Made by a program: the position numbers and the translations under genes. DNA of 64,000 nt. It comes from Rhynchopus euleeides. Lineage: Eukaryota; Euglenozoa; Diplonemea; Diplonemida; Diplonemidae. The notes under the pieces are model-generated. The model saw only the letters and a list, made by a program, of their open reading frames with translations, ran no database searches and was not told the origin of the DNA. Location: positions 1,550,001 through 1,614,000 of the forward strand of contig OY723243.1 of NCBI GenBank assembly GCA_963210315.1, written 5' to 3'. This document shows, piece by piece, positions 1 through 10,330 of the stretch (within the stretch, counting starts at the first letter, position 1; the number at the start of each line of letters is the position of its first letter).

Positions 1-65
1 CCCCAAATTCCTATTTTCATTCCGTGAAATAGATACACGCCTGCTCCTGGTGGGGGTTTTTTTTT

Positions 66-180
66 ACGCACACGACTTTCGCGCGGAAAGTGTCATTCAG
101 CTCTGCCAAACGTGCTCTACACACCACCCCCTTCATCAGGCAAGTGGGTTCGTAAATGTGTGTGGAAGCGTCAACGCATC
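66..180 (+). repeat. Dispersed repeat family B, copy 1
   Basis: About 115 bp beginning ACGCACACGAC and ending near GGAAGCGTCAACG. It is almost identical to 36587-36688, and a diverged copy lies at 47651-47762. In the third copy it directly follows a family A repeat, so A and B may be two halves of one SINE-length unit. I see no A or B box of a tRNA-derived promoter. Confidence 0.75.
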
Positions 181-599
181 AAACGAAGTATCATACAGTA
201 GAGAGAGAGCGGCAGAGTTGAAGTGACACTTTTGAATGTGTGGCTGTCGCTCGTTGTGCCGTGTGAGCCGCTGTCTCCGGCCTTGTTTGGGGCAAAAGAA
301 GAAAACCTCTAGACGCATGGCTGAGCATTCCCCCACCCCCCCACCCCCGCCTTCGTGCCTTCTGCTCTGCAACGCTTATCTGCCGCAACCTGTCATTGTC
401 TGAGTGCAACCTCTCACGACTCTATTGAGCACTGCCACTGCGTCACACACCCACAGCCCCCACCAGGAGGCAGATAGTAAGCCAACAAGGGGTCCGAAGA
501 GCAGCGGCCGGCAGGGTCGATCAGGGCCTTGGGTGGTTGGCTCTTGACCCCTCCCCACCAGATCCAGCGGGACGGCAGCAAGCCGCCACCTCGGCAGCG

Positions 600-1902
600 A
601 TGGGTGAGGACGTCGGCAGCAGCGGGGGTCGCCCGAAGTGGAGACCTGACGCAGAGGGGTCGATATGCGAGGAGTGCGGGGAGGGGTTCTCGTTCTTCAA
701 CCGGCGGCATCATTGCAGGAAGTGTGGGGGGCTGTTCTGCGGGAAGTGTAGCGGGGCAAAGCGGCTCCTCAGCAAGGAACTGGGATATGGCAGTGAGCCG
801 CAGCGCGTCTGCAAGCCATGCGCGCGGTCTTTGGATCCGCCCCCAGGCTCTGTGGTGACGTCCGGGTTTTCTAGCGGGAACAGCGACCGGAAGGACCCAG
901 TCGTGAAGCAGCGCAAGATCTGTGTCCTTGGGAAGTCTTGGGTGGGCAAGTCTGCCATCTGTGTGAGGTTTATTGACGACCGGTTCTCTCCGTATTACAA
1001 CCCTACGATCAACCACACATACCAGCGCCAGATGAAGCACAAAGGCCAGCAGTACCTCCTCAGCATCCTCGACACGGCTGGGCAGGACGAGTGTTCGATG
1101 TTCCAACCGCAGTACTCCATTGGGACGCATGGGTACATCATTGTGTATAGCATTAACGACTACCATTCGTTTGAGATGGTCAAGTCGATCTACGACAGGA
1201 TCCAGGACTGCAACATTCTCGATGGTGTGGTGCTGATCCTTGTGGGCAACAAGAGCGACCTCCCTTCCTCCGAACGGCAGGTATGTTGCAAATGCCAGTT
1301 GGCAGTTCGGCGGAGCCAGGGAAGATTTTTTTGATTGTGAACCACTTCGCACGCCGGCCAGCCCTCACCCCTTTCTCTAGCTGAGGTCTATCCGATTGCA
1401 GCAGGTTTCCAACTTGCAAAGTCTTCCATTTCGCCGAACCTTGACACACCCTACACATGTTTACACCCCTTCACAGGTGTCGCACGAGGAGGGACAGCAG
1501 CTTGCAGGGTCGTGGGGTGTCCCCTTTATGGAGTGTTCGGCAAAGCAGGTATGGGTGTGGCGGCTAATAATGTCATATTTCGCTTGCAAACAAACACTGC
1601 GTGGGTTGGTGATTGCTTTTTTGAGCAGCAGCACCTGCATCAGGCAGTGTTTGCCTACAGTGCCTGCTGCAAGGAGAGCCACATATCGACCTCCGCACAG
1701 GTCGAGGTGCGTGTGCCACCACAACCTCTTCAAAACATTGTCCATCCGAACGTGCGCTGTTATGTGACTGATGTGTTTGATTCCGCTAACACCCACACCT
1801 ACACATGACTACACACGACCCCAACACCCACAGTCTGACACTGTCGAGGGTGTCTTCAACCTGATGCTGGAGGAAATTTTGAAAGCAGAGGGGGACGCAT
1901 GA
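600..1902 (+). CDS. FYVE domain-Rheb-like GTPase fusion (3 exons)
   Basis: Exons 600-1280, 1477-1548 and 1834-1902 give 273 residues. The start is the first ATG of the frame, 39 nt after a CCACCAG that could be a trans-splice acceptor. Residues 14-78 are a complete FYVE finger: WxxD at 14-17, RRHHCR at 35-40, RVC at 69-71 and paired Cys ligands. FYVE fingers bind PI3P on endosomes. Residues 105-273 are a Ras-superfamily GTPase with P-loop GKSWVGKS (111-118), switch II DTAGQDE (158-164), NKSD (217-220) and SAK (exon 2). The run DTAGQDE...YSI...GYIIVYS...SFE is closest to Rheb. The residue matching Ras Gly12 is Ser113. The C-terminus (AEGDA) has no CaaX box, so membrane attachment probably depends on FYVE instead of farnesyl. 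A Rab-like assignment is less likely. Both introns start GTATG. Confidence 0.9.
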
Positions 1903-3381
1903 GAACGGGCGCAGAACCACACCACCCTCTTCATCGAACGGTGCTGCACACCTGCGTGCGGCTGGCCTTTTTATGCAGGTTGTGGAATTTGGGGGGGGGG
2001 GATGGACGGATAAGGGAGAAGGGGTGGGGGTGGTGGGTAGGGCAGGGGGAGGGGCGGGCGGGCGGGCGGGCAACGGAGGCGATCGATCTCAGCCAGTCCC
2101 AGAGTTGGCATGGCTCAGGTTCGTGTGATTCTCTCTCCCTGTTGCCCGCACCCTTCCCGCCCCCCTCACACCACCCTCGCATGCTATAGACAGGATGGTG
2201 GGTTTGGGCCCAGCGTGGCAGGCTTGTGAGAACAACTGAAATGGGAGGTGGAGGGGTCCCCTCGCAGCCCGCTTTGTTGTTACCGGCAATCAACCCTCAC
2301 TCCCTACCACCACCACCACCACCACCACCCCCTCCCCCTACCTGTCCGTCCGTCTGTGTGGTGGGGAACTCTCCTCCTTGTATACCACCAATGTTCGCCT
2401 CTAGCCTACCCCCTACCCCCCTCCCCCCCAACCCGAAGCGACAACGAGATTTGCCACCCTGTCATTTCTGTGTCTGCTGAAGCCCTCTATTCCTCGTGTG
2501 TGTCGTTGGGCACTTGTTCTTGTTCGGTAAGTTCATATGTTCTGTTACATACGTTAGTGCCGGATAGCGTTGTTGAAAGCTGGGCTTTCTGGGGTCCCAG
2601 CTGAGCGCGACTGTTGCTGACAGAATCGCCTTCATGCAGGAGGCGATTGCAGCAGGGCAACACGTCGCGGGTAGAGTACATGCCTGATCTGTCCTCAAGA
2701 TATGGGTTTTCATCGGCTGCCAGGTGCTGCTGCGTGCATTGTGATGGCCACGGTTCTTCTGTCTGGTAGGATGTCGTTACGATCTGTTTTCCACGTACTA
2801 TGGTGTCTCAACGGCAAGGATGCCTCCACGGAACTGGTGCGAATGCAGCGGCTCCTGCGGGTTCTGCACAAGTTGAACTGCTCTGATGGCAGGCAACTGC
2901 CCTTCTGCTTGGAGGAATGTCACGGCTGTCTCGTGTCGCTGCCTCTCAGTGCGCACCATCTTGGTCGAGGACGGAAGCACGTGCAGACCCGCAGGCAGCA
3001 GTACGGTTCCGCCCCACCCCTACCCCCAGCCCAGACGCTGCCCTTTTTTGCGCTTGATGTCATCTGTCCAGTGTGCTGTTTTTGTCTGCCTCTTGTAACC
3101 TCGTGGGTTTAGACGGCCTTCGCTTTACTGGCGGGGCTTCTCAGGCTCTCAAGAGGACCACAGGTGTACTGCGAAGTGTGCACAGGCAAAAAAGTTGGTG
3201 GGAGGTCTTGCGGGATGACGTAACAGACGAGGCCCGACTGGAAGCGGACCTCCTCTTCATGTTCGAATCGGTCGCGATGCACGTTGTTAACAATTGAAAA
3301 TGAATAGCAGAAAACAGTTCAGTCGCACACAAGCACATCCCCACCACCCCCTCCGCAGGAGAACACCCACTGAGCGGTACG
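1903..3381 (+). other. Intergenic; possible short coding remnant near 2702-3297
   Basis: Mostly low-complexity sequence with poly-G, poly-C and CAC-rich tracts. Two short + strand frames (2702-3112 and 3073-3297) have coding-like stretches, for example one containing WWEVLRDDVTDEARLEADL near the 3' end and stopping at 3297. No GTATG donor occurs here, unlike every supported intron in the window, and I cannot join the frames into a gene. It could be an unrecognised small gene, a decayed one or chance. The last part holds CTCCGCAG at 3351-3358, a likely trans-splice acceptor for the mucin gene. Confidence 0.25.
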
Positions 3382-6300
3382 ATGCGGGGGTTTGTCGTAT
3401 GTGCGCTGCTGATCAGTGTCCAAGCGGGAGCCCCACCGACACCAAGCCCGCCGACAGTCTCACCGAGTACGCCGGCACCAGACACACCGAAGCCTGCAAG
3501 ACCGGCCAAGACACAGGCACCGCCCACTCCTGCACCACCGACGCCGAGTCCTGCGACAGTGTCGCCTCCTACACCTGCACCAGACACGCCCCTGCCTGCT
3601 GGTAAGTCCTTCGCACCTGCAACAGTGGCACCGCCCACACCGTTCCCTCCGACCATGGCACCACCTACACCTGCACCACCTACCCCTGCACCAGACACAC
3701 CTCTGCCTGCTGGGAAGTCATTCGCGCCTCCAACACCGGCACCGGAGACTGTGGCCCCTCCCACACCTGCGCCAGACACACCTCTGCCCCCTGGGAAGTC
3801 CTTCGCACCGGACACGCCTCTGCCTCCTGGTTCGTCATTCGCGCCTCCCACACCGGCACCGCCCACACCTGCACCAGACACACCCCTGCCTCCTGGGAAG
3901 TCATTCGCACCCGCGACACCGGCACCGCCGACACCGTTCCCTCAGACTGTCTCCCCGCCCACACCGGCACCAGACACACCTCTGCCTCCTGGGAAGTCAT
4001 TCGCACCCCCGACACCGGCACCGGCCACGCCTGCACCAGACACATCTGCACCACCCACACCTGCACCACCCACGATCGCACAGACACCTCTGCCTGCTGG
4101 GAAGTCATTTGCACCTCCGACAGTGGCACCGCCCACACCGTTCCCTCCGACCATGTCACCACCTACGCCTGCACCGCAGACCATGACACCGCCTACACCT
4201 GCACCTGCGACACCGGCACCGCAGAGCGCCTCCCCGCCGACACCTGCACCTCTGACGCCTGCGCCTGAGACTATGTCCCCACCCACACCCGCACCTCCGA
4301 CTATCGCACCGACAGCTCTGCCTGCTGGTAAGACATTTGCACCTCCGACAGTGGCACCACCCACACCGTTCCCTCCGACCATGGCACCACCCACGCCTGC
4401 ACCTGTGACGCTGGCACCGCAGACCGTCTCCCCGCCGACAACTGCACCTCTGACGCCTGCGCCTGAGACTATGTCCCCACCCACACCCGCACCTCCGACT
4501 ATCGCACCGACAGCTCTGCCTGCTGGCAAGACATTGGCACCTCCGACAGTGGCACCACCCACGCCTGCACCTCCGACGCCGACACCGCAGACCGTCTCCC
4601 CGCCCACGCTTGCACCTGCGACACCGGCACCGCAGACCATGTCACCGCCGACACCTGCACCGCCCACCATTGCACCAACGCCTCTGCCTGCTGGTAAGTC
4701 ATTTGCACCTCCGACAGTGGCACCGCCCACACCGTTCCCTCCGACGATGGCACCACCCACGCCTGCACCTGTGACGCTGGCACCGCAGACCATGACACCG
4801 CCTACACCTGCACCTGCGACACCGGCACCGCAGAGCGCCTCCCCGCCGACACCTGCACCTCTGACGCCTGCGCCTGAGACTATGTCCCCACCCACACCCG
4901 CACCTCCGACTATCGCACCGACAGCTCTGCCTGCTGGTAAGACATTTGCACCTCCGACAGTGGCACCACCCACACCGTTCCCTCCGACCATGGCACCACC
5001 CACGCCTGCACCTCCGACGCCGACACCGCAGACCGTCTCCCCGTCGACACCGGCACCTCTGACGCCTGCGCCTGAGACTATGTCCCCACCCACACCCGCA
5101 CCTCCGACTATCGCACCGACACCTCTGCCTGCTGGTAAGTCATTTGCACCTGCAACAGTGGCACCGCCCACACCGTTCCCTCCGACCATGGCACCACCCT
5201 CGCCTGCACCTCCGACGCCTGCCCCGCAGTCCATGACACCGCCCACGATCGCACCGACAGCTCTGCCTGCTGGGAAGTCATTTGCACCTCCAACAGTGGC
5301 ACCGCCTACACCGTTCCCTCCGACCATGTCCCCGCCTACACCTGTACCTGTGACGCTGGCACCGCAGACGATGGCCCCACCCACACCTGCACCACCCACG
5401 ATCGCACCGACACCTCTGCCTGCCGGGAAGTCATTTGCACCTCCAACAGCGGCACCGCCCACACCGTTCCCTCCGACCATGTCACCACCCACACCTGCAC
5501 CTCAGACGACGACGATGGCCCCACCCACACCTGCACCGGCCACTATCGCACCGACAGCTCTGCCTGCTGGGAAGTCATTTGCACCTCCAACAGTGGCACC
5601 GCCCACACCGTTCCCTCAGACTGTGGCACCGCCCACACCTGCACCTCCGACGCTGATGCCTGAAACGATGTCCCCACCCACACCTGCACCGCCCACGATC
5701 GCACCGACGCCACTGCCTGCCGGGAAGTCATTTGCACCTCCGACAGTGGCACCGCCCACACCGTTCCCTCAGACTGTGGCACCGCCCACACCTGCACCTC
5801 CGACGCTGATGCCTGAAACGATGTCCCCACCCACACCTGCACCGCCCACGATCGCACCGACGCCACTGCCTGCCGGGAAGTCATTTGCACCTCCGACAGT
5901 GGCACCGCCCACACCGTTCCCTCAGACTGTGGCACCGCCCACACCTGCACCTCCGACGCTGATGCCTGAAACGATGTCCCCACCCACACCTGCACCGCCC
6001 ACGATCGCACCGACGCCACTGCCTGCCGGGAAGTCATTTGCACCTCCGACAGTGGCACCGCCCACACCGTTCCCTCAGACTGTGGCACCGCCCACACCTG
6101 CACCTCCGACGCTGATGCCTGAAACGATGTCCCCACCCACACCTGCACCGCCCACGATCGCACCGACGCCACTGCCTGCCGGGAAGTCATTTGCACCTCC
6201 GACAGTGGCACCGCCTACACCGTTCCCTCCGACCATGTCCCCGCCTACACCTGTACCGCAGACGATGGCCCCACCCACACCTGCACCACCCACGACCGCA

Positions 6301-8217
6301 CCGACAGCTCTGCCTGCTGGGAAGTCATTTGCACCTCCGACAGTGGCACCGCCCACACCGTTCCCTCAGACTGTGGCACCGCCCACACCTGCACCTCAGA
6401 CGCTGATGCCTGAAACGATGTCCCCACCCACACCTGCACCGCCCACGATTGCACCGACGCCACTGCCTGCCGGGAAGTCATTTGCACCTCCGACAGTGGC
6501 ACCACCCACGCCGTTCCCTCCGACCATGTCCCCACCCACACCCGCACCACCCACTATCGCACCGACAGCTCTGCCTGCTGGGAAGTCATTTGCACCTCCA
6601 ACAATGGCACCGCTCACACCGTTCCCTCCGACCATGTCACCACCCACACCCGCACCTCCGACGCCGACAATGACCCCTTCCACACCTGCACCACCCACTC
6701 TCGCACCGACGCCGCTGCCTCCTGGCCAGTCATTTGCGCCTCCGACAGTGGCACCCCCGACAGCTGTACCACAGACCGTGGCAACTTCTACAGCTACACC
6801 GCCCACTATCGCACCGACAGCTCTGCCTGCTGGTAAGACATTTGCACCTCCGACACCGGCACCTGAGACAATGTCCCCGCCCACAGCTGCACCACCTACG
6901 ACCGCACCGACAGCTCTGCCTGCTGGGAAGTCATTTGCACCTCCAACAGTGGCACCGCCCACACCGTTCCCTCAGACTGTGACACCGCCCACAGCTGCAC
7001 CACCCACTGCGGCACCGACAGCTCTGCCCGCTGGCCAGTCATTCGCGCCACCGACGACGGCGCCTGACACCATGACACCGTCCACACCTGCACCGCCCAC
7101 TGCAGCACCGACAGCTCTGCCTTCTGGTGCGTCATTCGCACCTCCGACACCGGCACCTGCCACTGTGTCCCCTTCCACACCTGCACCTCCCACTGCAGCA
7201 CCGACACCTCTGCCTGCTGGTAAGTCATTTGCACCTTCCACACCGGCACCTGCTACTGTGTCCCCGTCCACACCTGCACCACCTACAGCCGCACCGACAC
7301 CTCTGCCTTCTGGTGCGTCATTCGCACCACCGACACCGGCACCTGCCACTGTGCCCCCTTCCACACCTGCACCTCCCACTGCAGCACCGACACCTCTGCC
7401 TCCTGGTGCGTCATTCGCACCTTCCACACCGGCACCTGCTACTGTGTCCCCTTCCACACCTGCACCACCTACAGCCGCACCGACACCTCTGCCTTCTGGT
7501 CAGTCATTTGCACCTTCAACAACGGCACCTGCTACCGTGTCCCCTTCCACACCTGCACCGCCCACTGCAGCACCGACACCTCTGCCTCCTGGTGCGTCAT
7601 TCGCACCTCCAACACCGGTGCCTGACACATCTGCCCCTCCGACACCACTGCCTCCTGGTCACACCTATGTCCCTGAGACACCTGCTCCCGCCACGCCTGC
7701 CCCTGCGACACCACTCCCACCTGGACAGACGTTCTCCCCTGATACAGCCAACGGGACCAATGTGCCGGATACACCCACACCCAGTGTCACACCCACACCC
7801 CGCTCTGGCGGCTTCAACGAGTGCGTGTGGGAGAACCCTGACACCAACGAGACCTCTTATGTCTGCACAGGCCCTTCGCAGTGGTGCACCGACACGGACT
7901 TGACCAGAACGTCGGAAGAGGACGTCCGCTGCCACTGTGACTACGACAAGAACGTTTGGACCTTGCCAGCCACATCTGCGACATTTGACTGTAAGAAAGA
8001 TGATGACAGTGACTTCCCGCTGTGGATTGTCATTGTCGCCGGTGCCGTCCTGCTGTTGGGCGGGGGTGGGGCAGTCGCTTGGTACTGCATCAAACAGAAT
8101 CAGGCCCAGGAGAATACACTGACCCTGGAGGAGCTTTTCGAAGAGGTCAAGTTTGCCGATGACGACGTGCAGTTGTACGAGGCACGCCAGAATGGCGGAC
8201 ATCACAACGCGATGTGA
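3382..8217 (+). CDS. Giant Pro/Thr-rich mucin-like type I membrane protein
   Basis: A single exon of 1611 residues. Residues 1-16 are a signal peptide ending near SVQAG. Residues ~17-1460 are an almost uninterrupted array of PPTPAP-type repeats, with a longer unit of about 50 residues punctuated by LPAGKSFAP. Thr in Pro/Thr context is the usual acceptor of dense O-glycosylation, so this should form a long stiff rod. A juxtamembrane segment (~1475-1545) has six Cys and N-glycosylation sequons. A transmembrane helix (~1546-1570, WIVIVAGAVLLLGGGG) and an acidic tail of about 41 residues follow. This is the plan of a cell-surface mucin or a wall/extracellular-matrix rod. I know no named homologue. 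The start lies 23 nt after CTCCGCAG. Four 153-bp units at 5617-6228 are nearly identical. Confidence 0.93.
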   Translation: MRGFVVCALLISVQAGAPPTPSPPTVSPSTPAPDTPKPARPAKTQAPPTPAPPTPSPATVSPPTPAPDTPLPAGKSFAPATVAPPTPFPPTMAPPTPAPPTPAPDTPLPAGKSFAPPTPAPETVAPPTPAPDTPLPPGKSFAPDTPLPPGSSFAPPTPAPPTPAPDTPLPPGKSFAPATPAPPTPFPQTVSPPTPAPDTPLPPGKSFAPPTPAPATPAPDTSAPPTPAPPTIAQTPLPAGKSFAPPTVAPPTPFPPTMSPPTPAPQTMTPPTPAPATPAPQSASPPTPAPLTPAPETMSPPTPAPPTIAPTALPAGKTFAPPTVAPPTPFPPTMAPPTPAPVTLAPQTVSPPTTAPLTPAPETMSPPTPAPPTIAPTALPAGKTLAPPTVAPPTPAPPTPTPQTVSPPTLAPATPAPQTMSPPTPAPPTIAPTPLPAGKSFAPPTVAPPTPFPPTMAPPTPAPVTLAPQTMTPPTPAPATPAPQSASPPTPAPLTPAPETMSPPTPAPPTIAPTALPAGKTFAPPTVAPPTPFPPTMAPPTPAPPTPTPQTVSPSTPAPLTPAPETMSPPTPAPPTIAPTPLPAGKSFAPATVAPPTPFPPTMAPPSPAPPTPAPQSMTPPTIAPTALPAGKSFAPPTVAPPTPFPPTMSPPTPVPVTLAPQTMAPPTPAPPTIAPTPLPAGKSFAPPTAAPPTPFPPTMSPPTPAPQTTTMAPPTPAPATIAPTALPAGKSFAPPTVAPPTPFPQTVAPPTPAPPTLMPETMSPPTPAPPTIAPTPLPAGKSFAPPTVAPPTPFPQTVAPPTPAPPTLMPETMSPPTPAPPTIAPTPLPAGKSFAPPTVAPPTPFPQTVAPPTPAPPTLMPETMSPPTPAPPTIAPTPLPAGKSFAPPTVAPPTPFPQTVAPPTPAPPTLMPETMSPPTPAPPTIAPTPLPAGKSFAPPTVAPPTPFPPTMSPPTPVPQTMAPPTPAPPTTAPTALPAGKSFAPPTVAPPTPFPQTVAPPTPAPQTLMPETMSPPTPAPPTIAPTPLPAGKSFAPPTVAPPTPFPPTMSPPTPAPPTIAPTALPAGKSFAPPTMAPLTPFPPTMSPPTPAPPTPTMTPSTPAPPTLAPTPLPPGQSFAPPTVAPPTAVPQTVATSTATPPTIAPTALPAGKTFAPPTPAPETMSPPTAAPPTTAPTALPAGKSFAPPTVAPPTPFPQTVTPPTAAPPTAAPTALPAGQSFAPPTTAPDTMTPSTPAPPTAAPTALPSGASFAPPTPAPATVSPSTPAPPTAAPTPLPAGKSFAPSTPAPATVSPSTPAPPTAAPTPLPSGASFAPPTPAPATVPPSTPAPPTAAPTPLPPGASFAPSTPAPATVSPSTPAPPTAAPTPLPSGQSFAPSTTAPATVSPSTPAPPTAAPTPLPPGASFAPPTPVPDTSAPPTPLPPGHTYVPETPAPATPAPATPLPPGQTFSPDTANGTNVPDTPTPSVTPTPRSGGFNECVWENPDTNETSYVCTGPSQWCTDTDLTRTSEEDVRCHCDYDKNVWTLPATSATFDCKKDDDSDFPLWIVIVAGAVLLLGGGGAVAWYCIKQNQAQENTLTLEELFEEVKFADDDVQLYEARQNGGHHNAM
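5617..6228 (+). repeat. Four 153-bp tandem repeats inside the mucin ORF
   Basis: Units begin at 5617, 5770, 5923 and 6076 (CAGACTGTGGCACCG...), each encoding 51 residues in frame with almost no differences. The rest of the array is made of more diverged versions of the same unit. Such identity suggests recent expansion by unequal exchange or replication slippage, so allele length is likely to vary. Confidence 0.9.
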
Positions 8218-8670
8218 TCGCAGAAAAAGTGGGTCACAGGCCTTGCCCGTGACCCACAGTAAATGTGTAGACGTTCCCTCTCCTTTTGTTTTTTCCCAAC
8301 AAGTTTGCTTGTTGCTGCGAATAAGTTCACGGTGTTGTGTGCGCGCGGTGCATTGAAACAAAGGTCAAACCAGGCTCGCTCGCGCGCACACAAACAAAGA
8401 CCTGGACTTCTTTGCATCACGACAAGGTCGTTTCCAAGTCAAATGATGAAATGAAACACACTTTTGGGGGTGGGGCTGAACCTTCCCTGTACTGGGGCCG
8501 TTTTGCCTGCTGCGCGTGTCACATGGCCATACATCCCCATCTTGATCAGACCGGTTAAAACGTTTCAAACGCAGCGTTTTAAAATCGGTCTAGCACACAC
8601 ACACACACACACCTACCCCTACGATATCTTTCCTTTGATTGAACATCAAGTTCGGCTCTCACCCTGTGGT
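8218..8670. other. Intergenic sequence after the mucin gene
   Basis: No coding frame is supported. The first 50 bases hold GTGGGTCACAGG...CCGTGACCCAC (8229-8260), a stem-loop just after the stop codon that may act in 3' end formation. A (CA)n run lies at 8595-8612. Confidence 0.4.
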
Positions 8671-8671
8671 A

Positions 8672-9037
8672 TTGAACGATTTTGAACGATTTTTGGCCGT
8701 GCTCGTCGCGTCCCCCGGTGAGGGGGGACGCTGTTTCGTGTTCTCCTTGCCGCACGGAGGCATTGCCTTACGTCGCCTCTTCCTCTTTTCCTTTATGGGC
8801 GGGTTAGTCTGGCTCAGAGGGCGGGACCGTGCTGATATGCACAGTGACGACTCTCCCTTTTTTTGTTGTGCCCGCCTCCTGCCGAGTCGTGGCTGCTGCC
8901 TCTCAGACTGGGGGCGGGCGGTCGCCGACGCTGACGCGCCTGGCGGCCCGTGGAAAGTGACGTGGGTCTGGGGGTGGGGGGGGGGGGTGCTGGGGTGTCA
9001 GGCCGAAGCCCTTGACCGCTGTTGATTTTTGCAGGTT
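8672..9037 (-). repeat. LINE 3' UTR and short-repeat tail
   Basis: This lies directly 3' (minus strand) of the LINE frame. On the minus strand it ends in short tandem AAAATCGTTC units near 8672-8700. The same end, with CACGGCCAAAAATCGTTC, recurs at ~29375-29400 and ~62985-63020, so it looks like the shared 3' terminus of one LINE family, with a short tandem tail in place of poly-A. Confidence 0.6.
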
Positions 9038-10327
9038 TCACGAGATCAGGTAGTCCTTCTCGCTGTGCTCCGTCACCCCTGCCTCAGCCAGGTAGCGTAG
9101 GGCCCCCTTGCAGTTGTGCAGCAGCAGGTTGTGCACGCTTGTGGCTGTGAGGTGGTGTCGGGCTGACGCTGTCGCGGGACAGCCGAAGAATAGGTGCTTC
9201 AGCGAGACCCCAGGCGGGGGGCTGTCCGGCGCAAGCTTCAGGCAGGGTTTGCACGGTGGTTGTGCGCTGCCCGGGACGTCGTGGTCGTACACCAGGCGGT
9301 GGTGGTCGGCCCGGAGGCGGCGGATGGTGGTTTCCCCTAAGCGGGTAAGGCCCTCCATGCGGAGGTCAGGGCGCTGCAGTCGCGTCTCCCCGATTCCTGA
9401 CCGATACGCGTACACGCTGTCTGTGCGGGGCAACGTGGTCCCGCTGTATATGTGTCGGCGGAGGGTGACACGGGCCGACGCGAGGCTGATCGGCTCCATC
9501 TGGGGCTTGAACGCACCGATCTGCGCCTGCTTGTCAGCAAGTTCGTTCCCTACCACCCCAACATGCGACGGGATGTAGCGGAGGTGGGTGGTGACATCGT
9601 ATGTTTGGGCGAGCTTGCGCAGCCTCTGCCAGATGTCCCATTCGGTGGACCCCCTCGCTCGCTGGGGGCCGCTCAGCAGTGCATTCAGTGCGCTCTGCGA
9701 GTCGGTGAGGATGGCGACCGTTTCGCCTTGGGTTACCACGGTGCATAGGTGGGCGAGGGATTCTCTGATGGCCACCAGCTCTGCCTGGTAGCTGATGCAA
9801 CGGAGTCCTGCCGGCCAGGCGAGCTTTTTCTTGAGGCGGCCCTCCGGCATGCTGTACACCGCTGCGCCCGCGCCGCCCTGTTGCTGCCGCGATGTGGAGT
9901 TGGAGACTGACCCGTCGGTGTAGACATGCCAGGCGCACGTCGGGAGGGCCTGGATGGTCTGCTCTGCCAGGTCCCGGAGGGTGTCTTTCGGGGTGGCGGC
10001 CTTCGGGGCGGTGAGCCCCGGCAGCGTCGCCAGGATGTGCACTCGTGGCAGCACCAGGTTCCATTCCCAGGGGGGGATGGGGTGTGCTGCATGCAGGGGG
10101 GCCAGCAGGGGGGTGCGCCCGTCGACCTTCGAGGATTTCACCAGACTCCGTGCCTGATGTAGCCAGCTGCCTCCCGTGTTCCCGGTATTTAGTTGCGCCC
10201 GGTATCCTGGGGAGTGGGGCACGCGGCGGAAGCGTTCGTGGTCTGTGCACACCGCAACCTTGAAGTCGAGGTCGAGGTCTCGTAGGTGTGATTCCCAGAG
10301 GAGCTTCGCCGTGCTGGTGTTCTTCAT
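9038..10327 (-). mobile_element. 5'-truncated LINE, ingi/RNase H type, C-terminal part
   Basis: An open frame of 429 residues keeps the C-terminal end of a non-LTR retrotransposon polyprotein. Residues ~133-270 are RNase H: YTDGS (D138), E183 in QAELVAIRESL, TDSQSAL (D209) and PSHVGVVGNELAD (H255, D265), so the catalytic set looks intact. A Cys/His cluster (CKPC...LKHLFFGC, about 360-395) follows, typical of the LINE C-terminus. The reverse transcriptase and endonuclease are absent, because the copy ends near 10330, as incomplete reverse transcription would leave. RNase H plus a C-terminal finger is the plan of the ingi/L1Tc and I clades. An open frame of this length suggests a recent insertion. 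It is antisense to all host genes. Confidence 0.85.
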
Positions 10328-10330
10328 GCA

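Noticed and set aside
3942-5492. Long Gly-rich antisense frame over the mucin gene
   Set aside because: It exists only because CCN-ACN repeats read in reverse lack stops; the + frame has a signal peptide, a membrane helix and a Cys-rich stem.
5617-6228. CRISPR-like appearance of regular repeats
   Set aside because: The repeats have no spacers and encode protein in frame.
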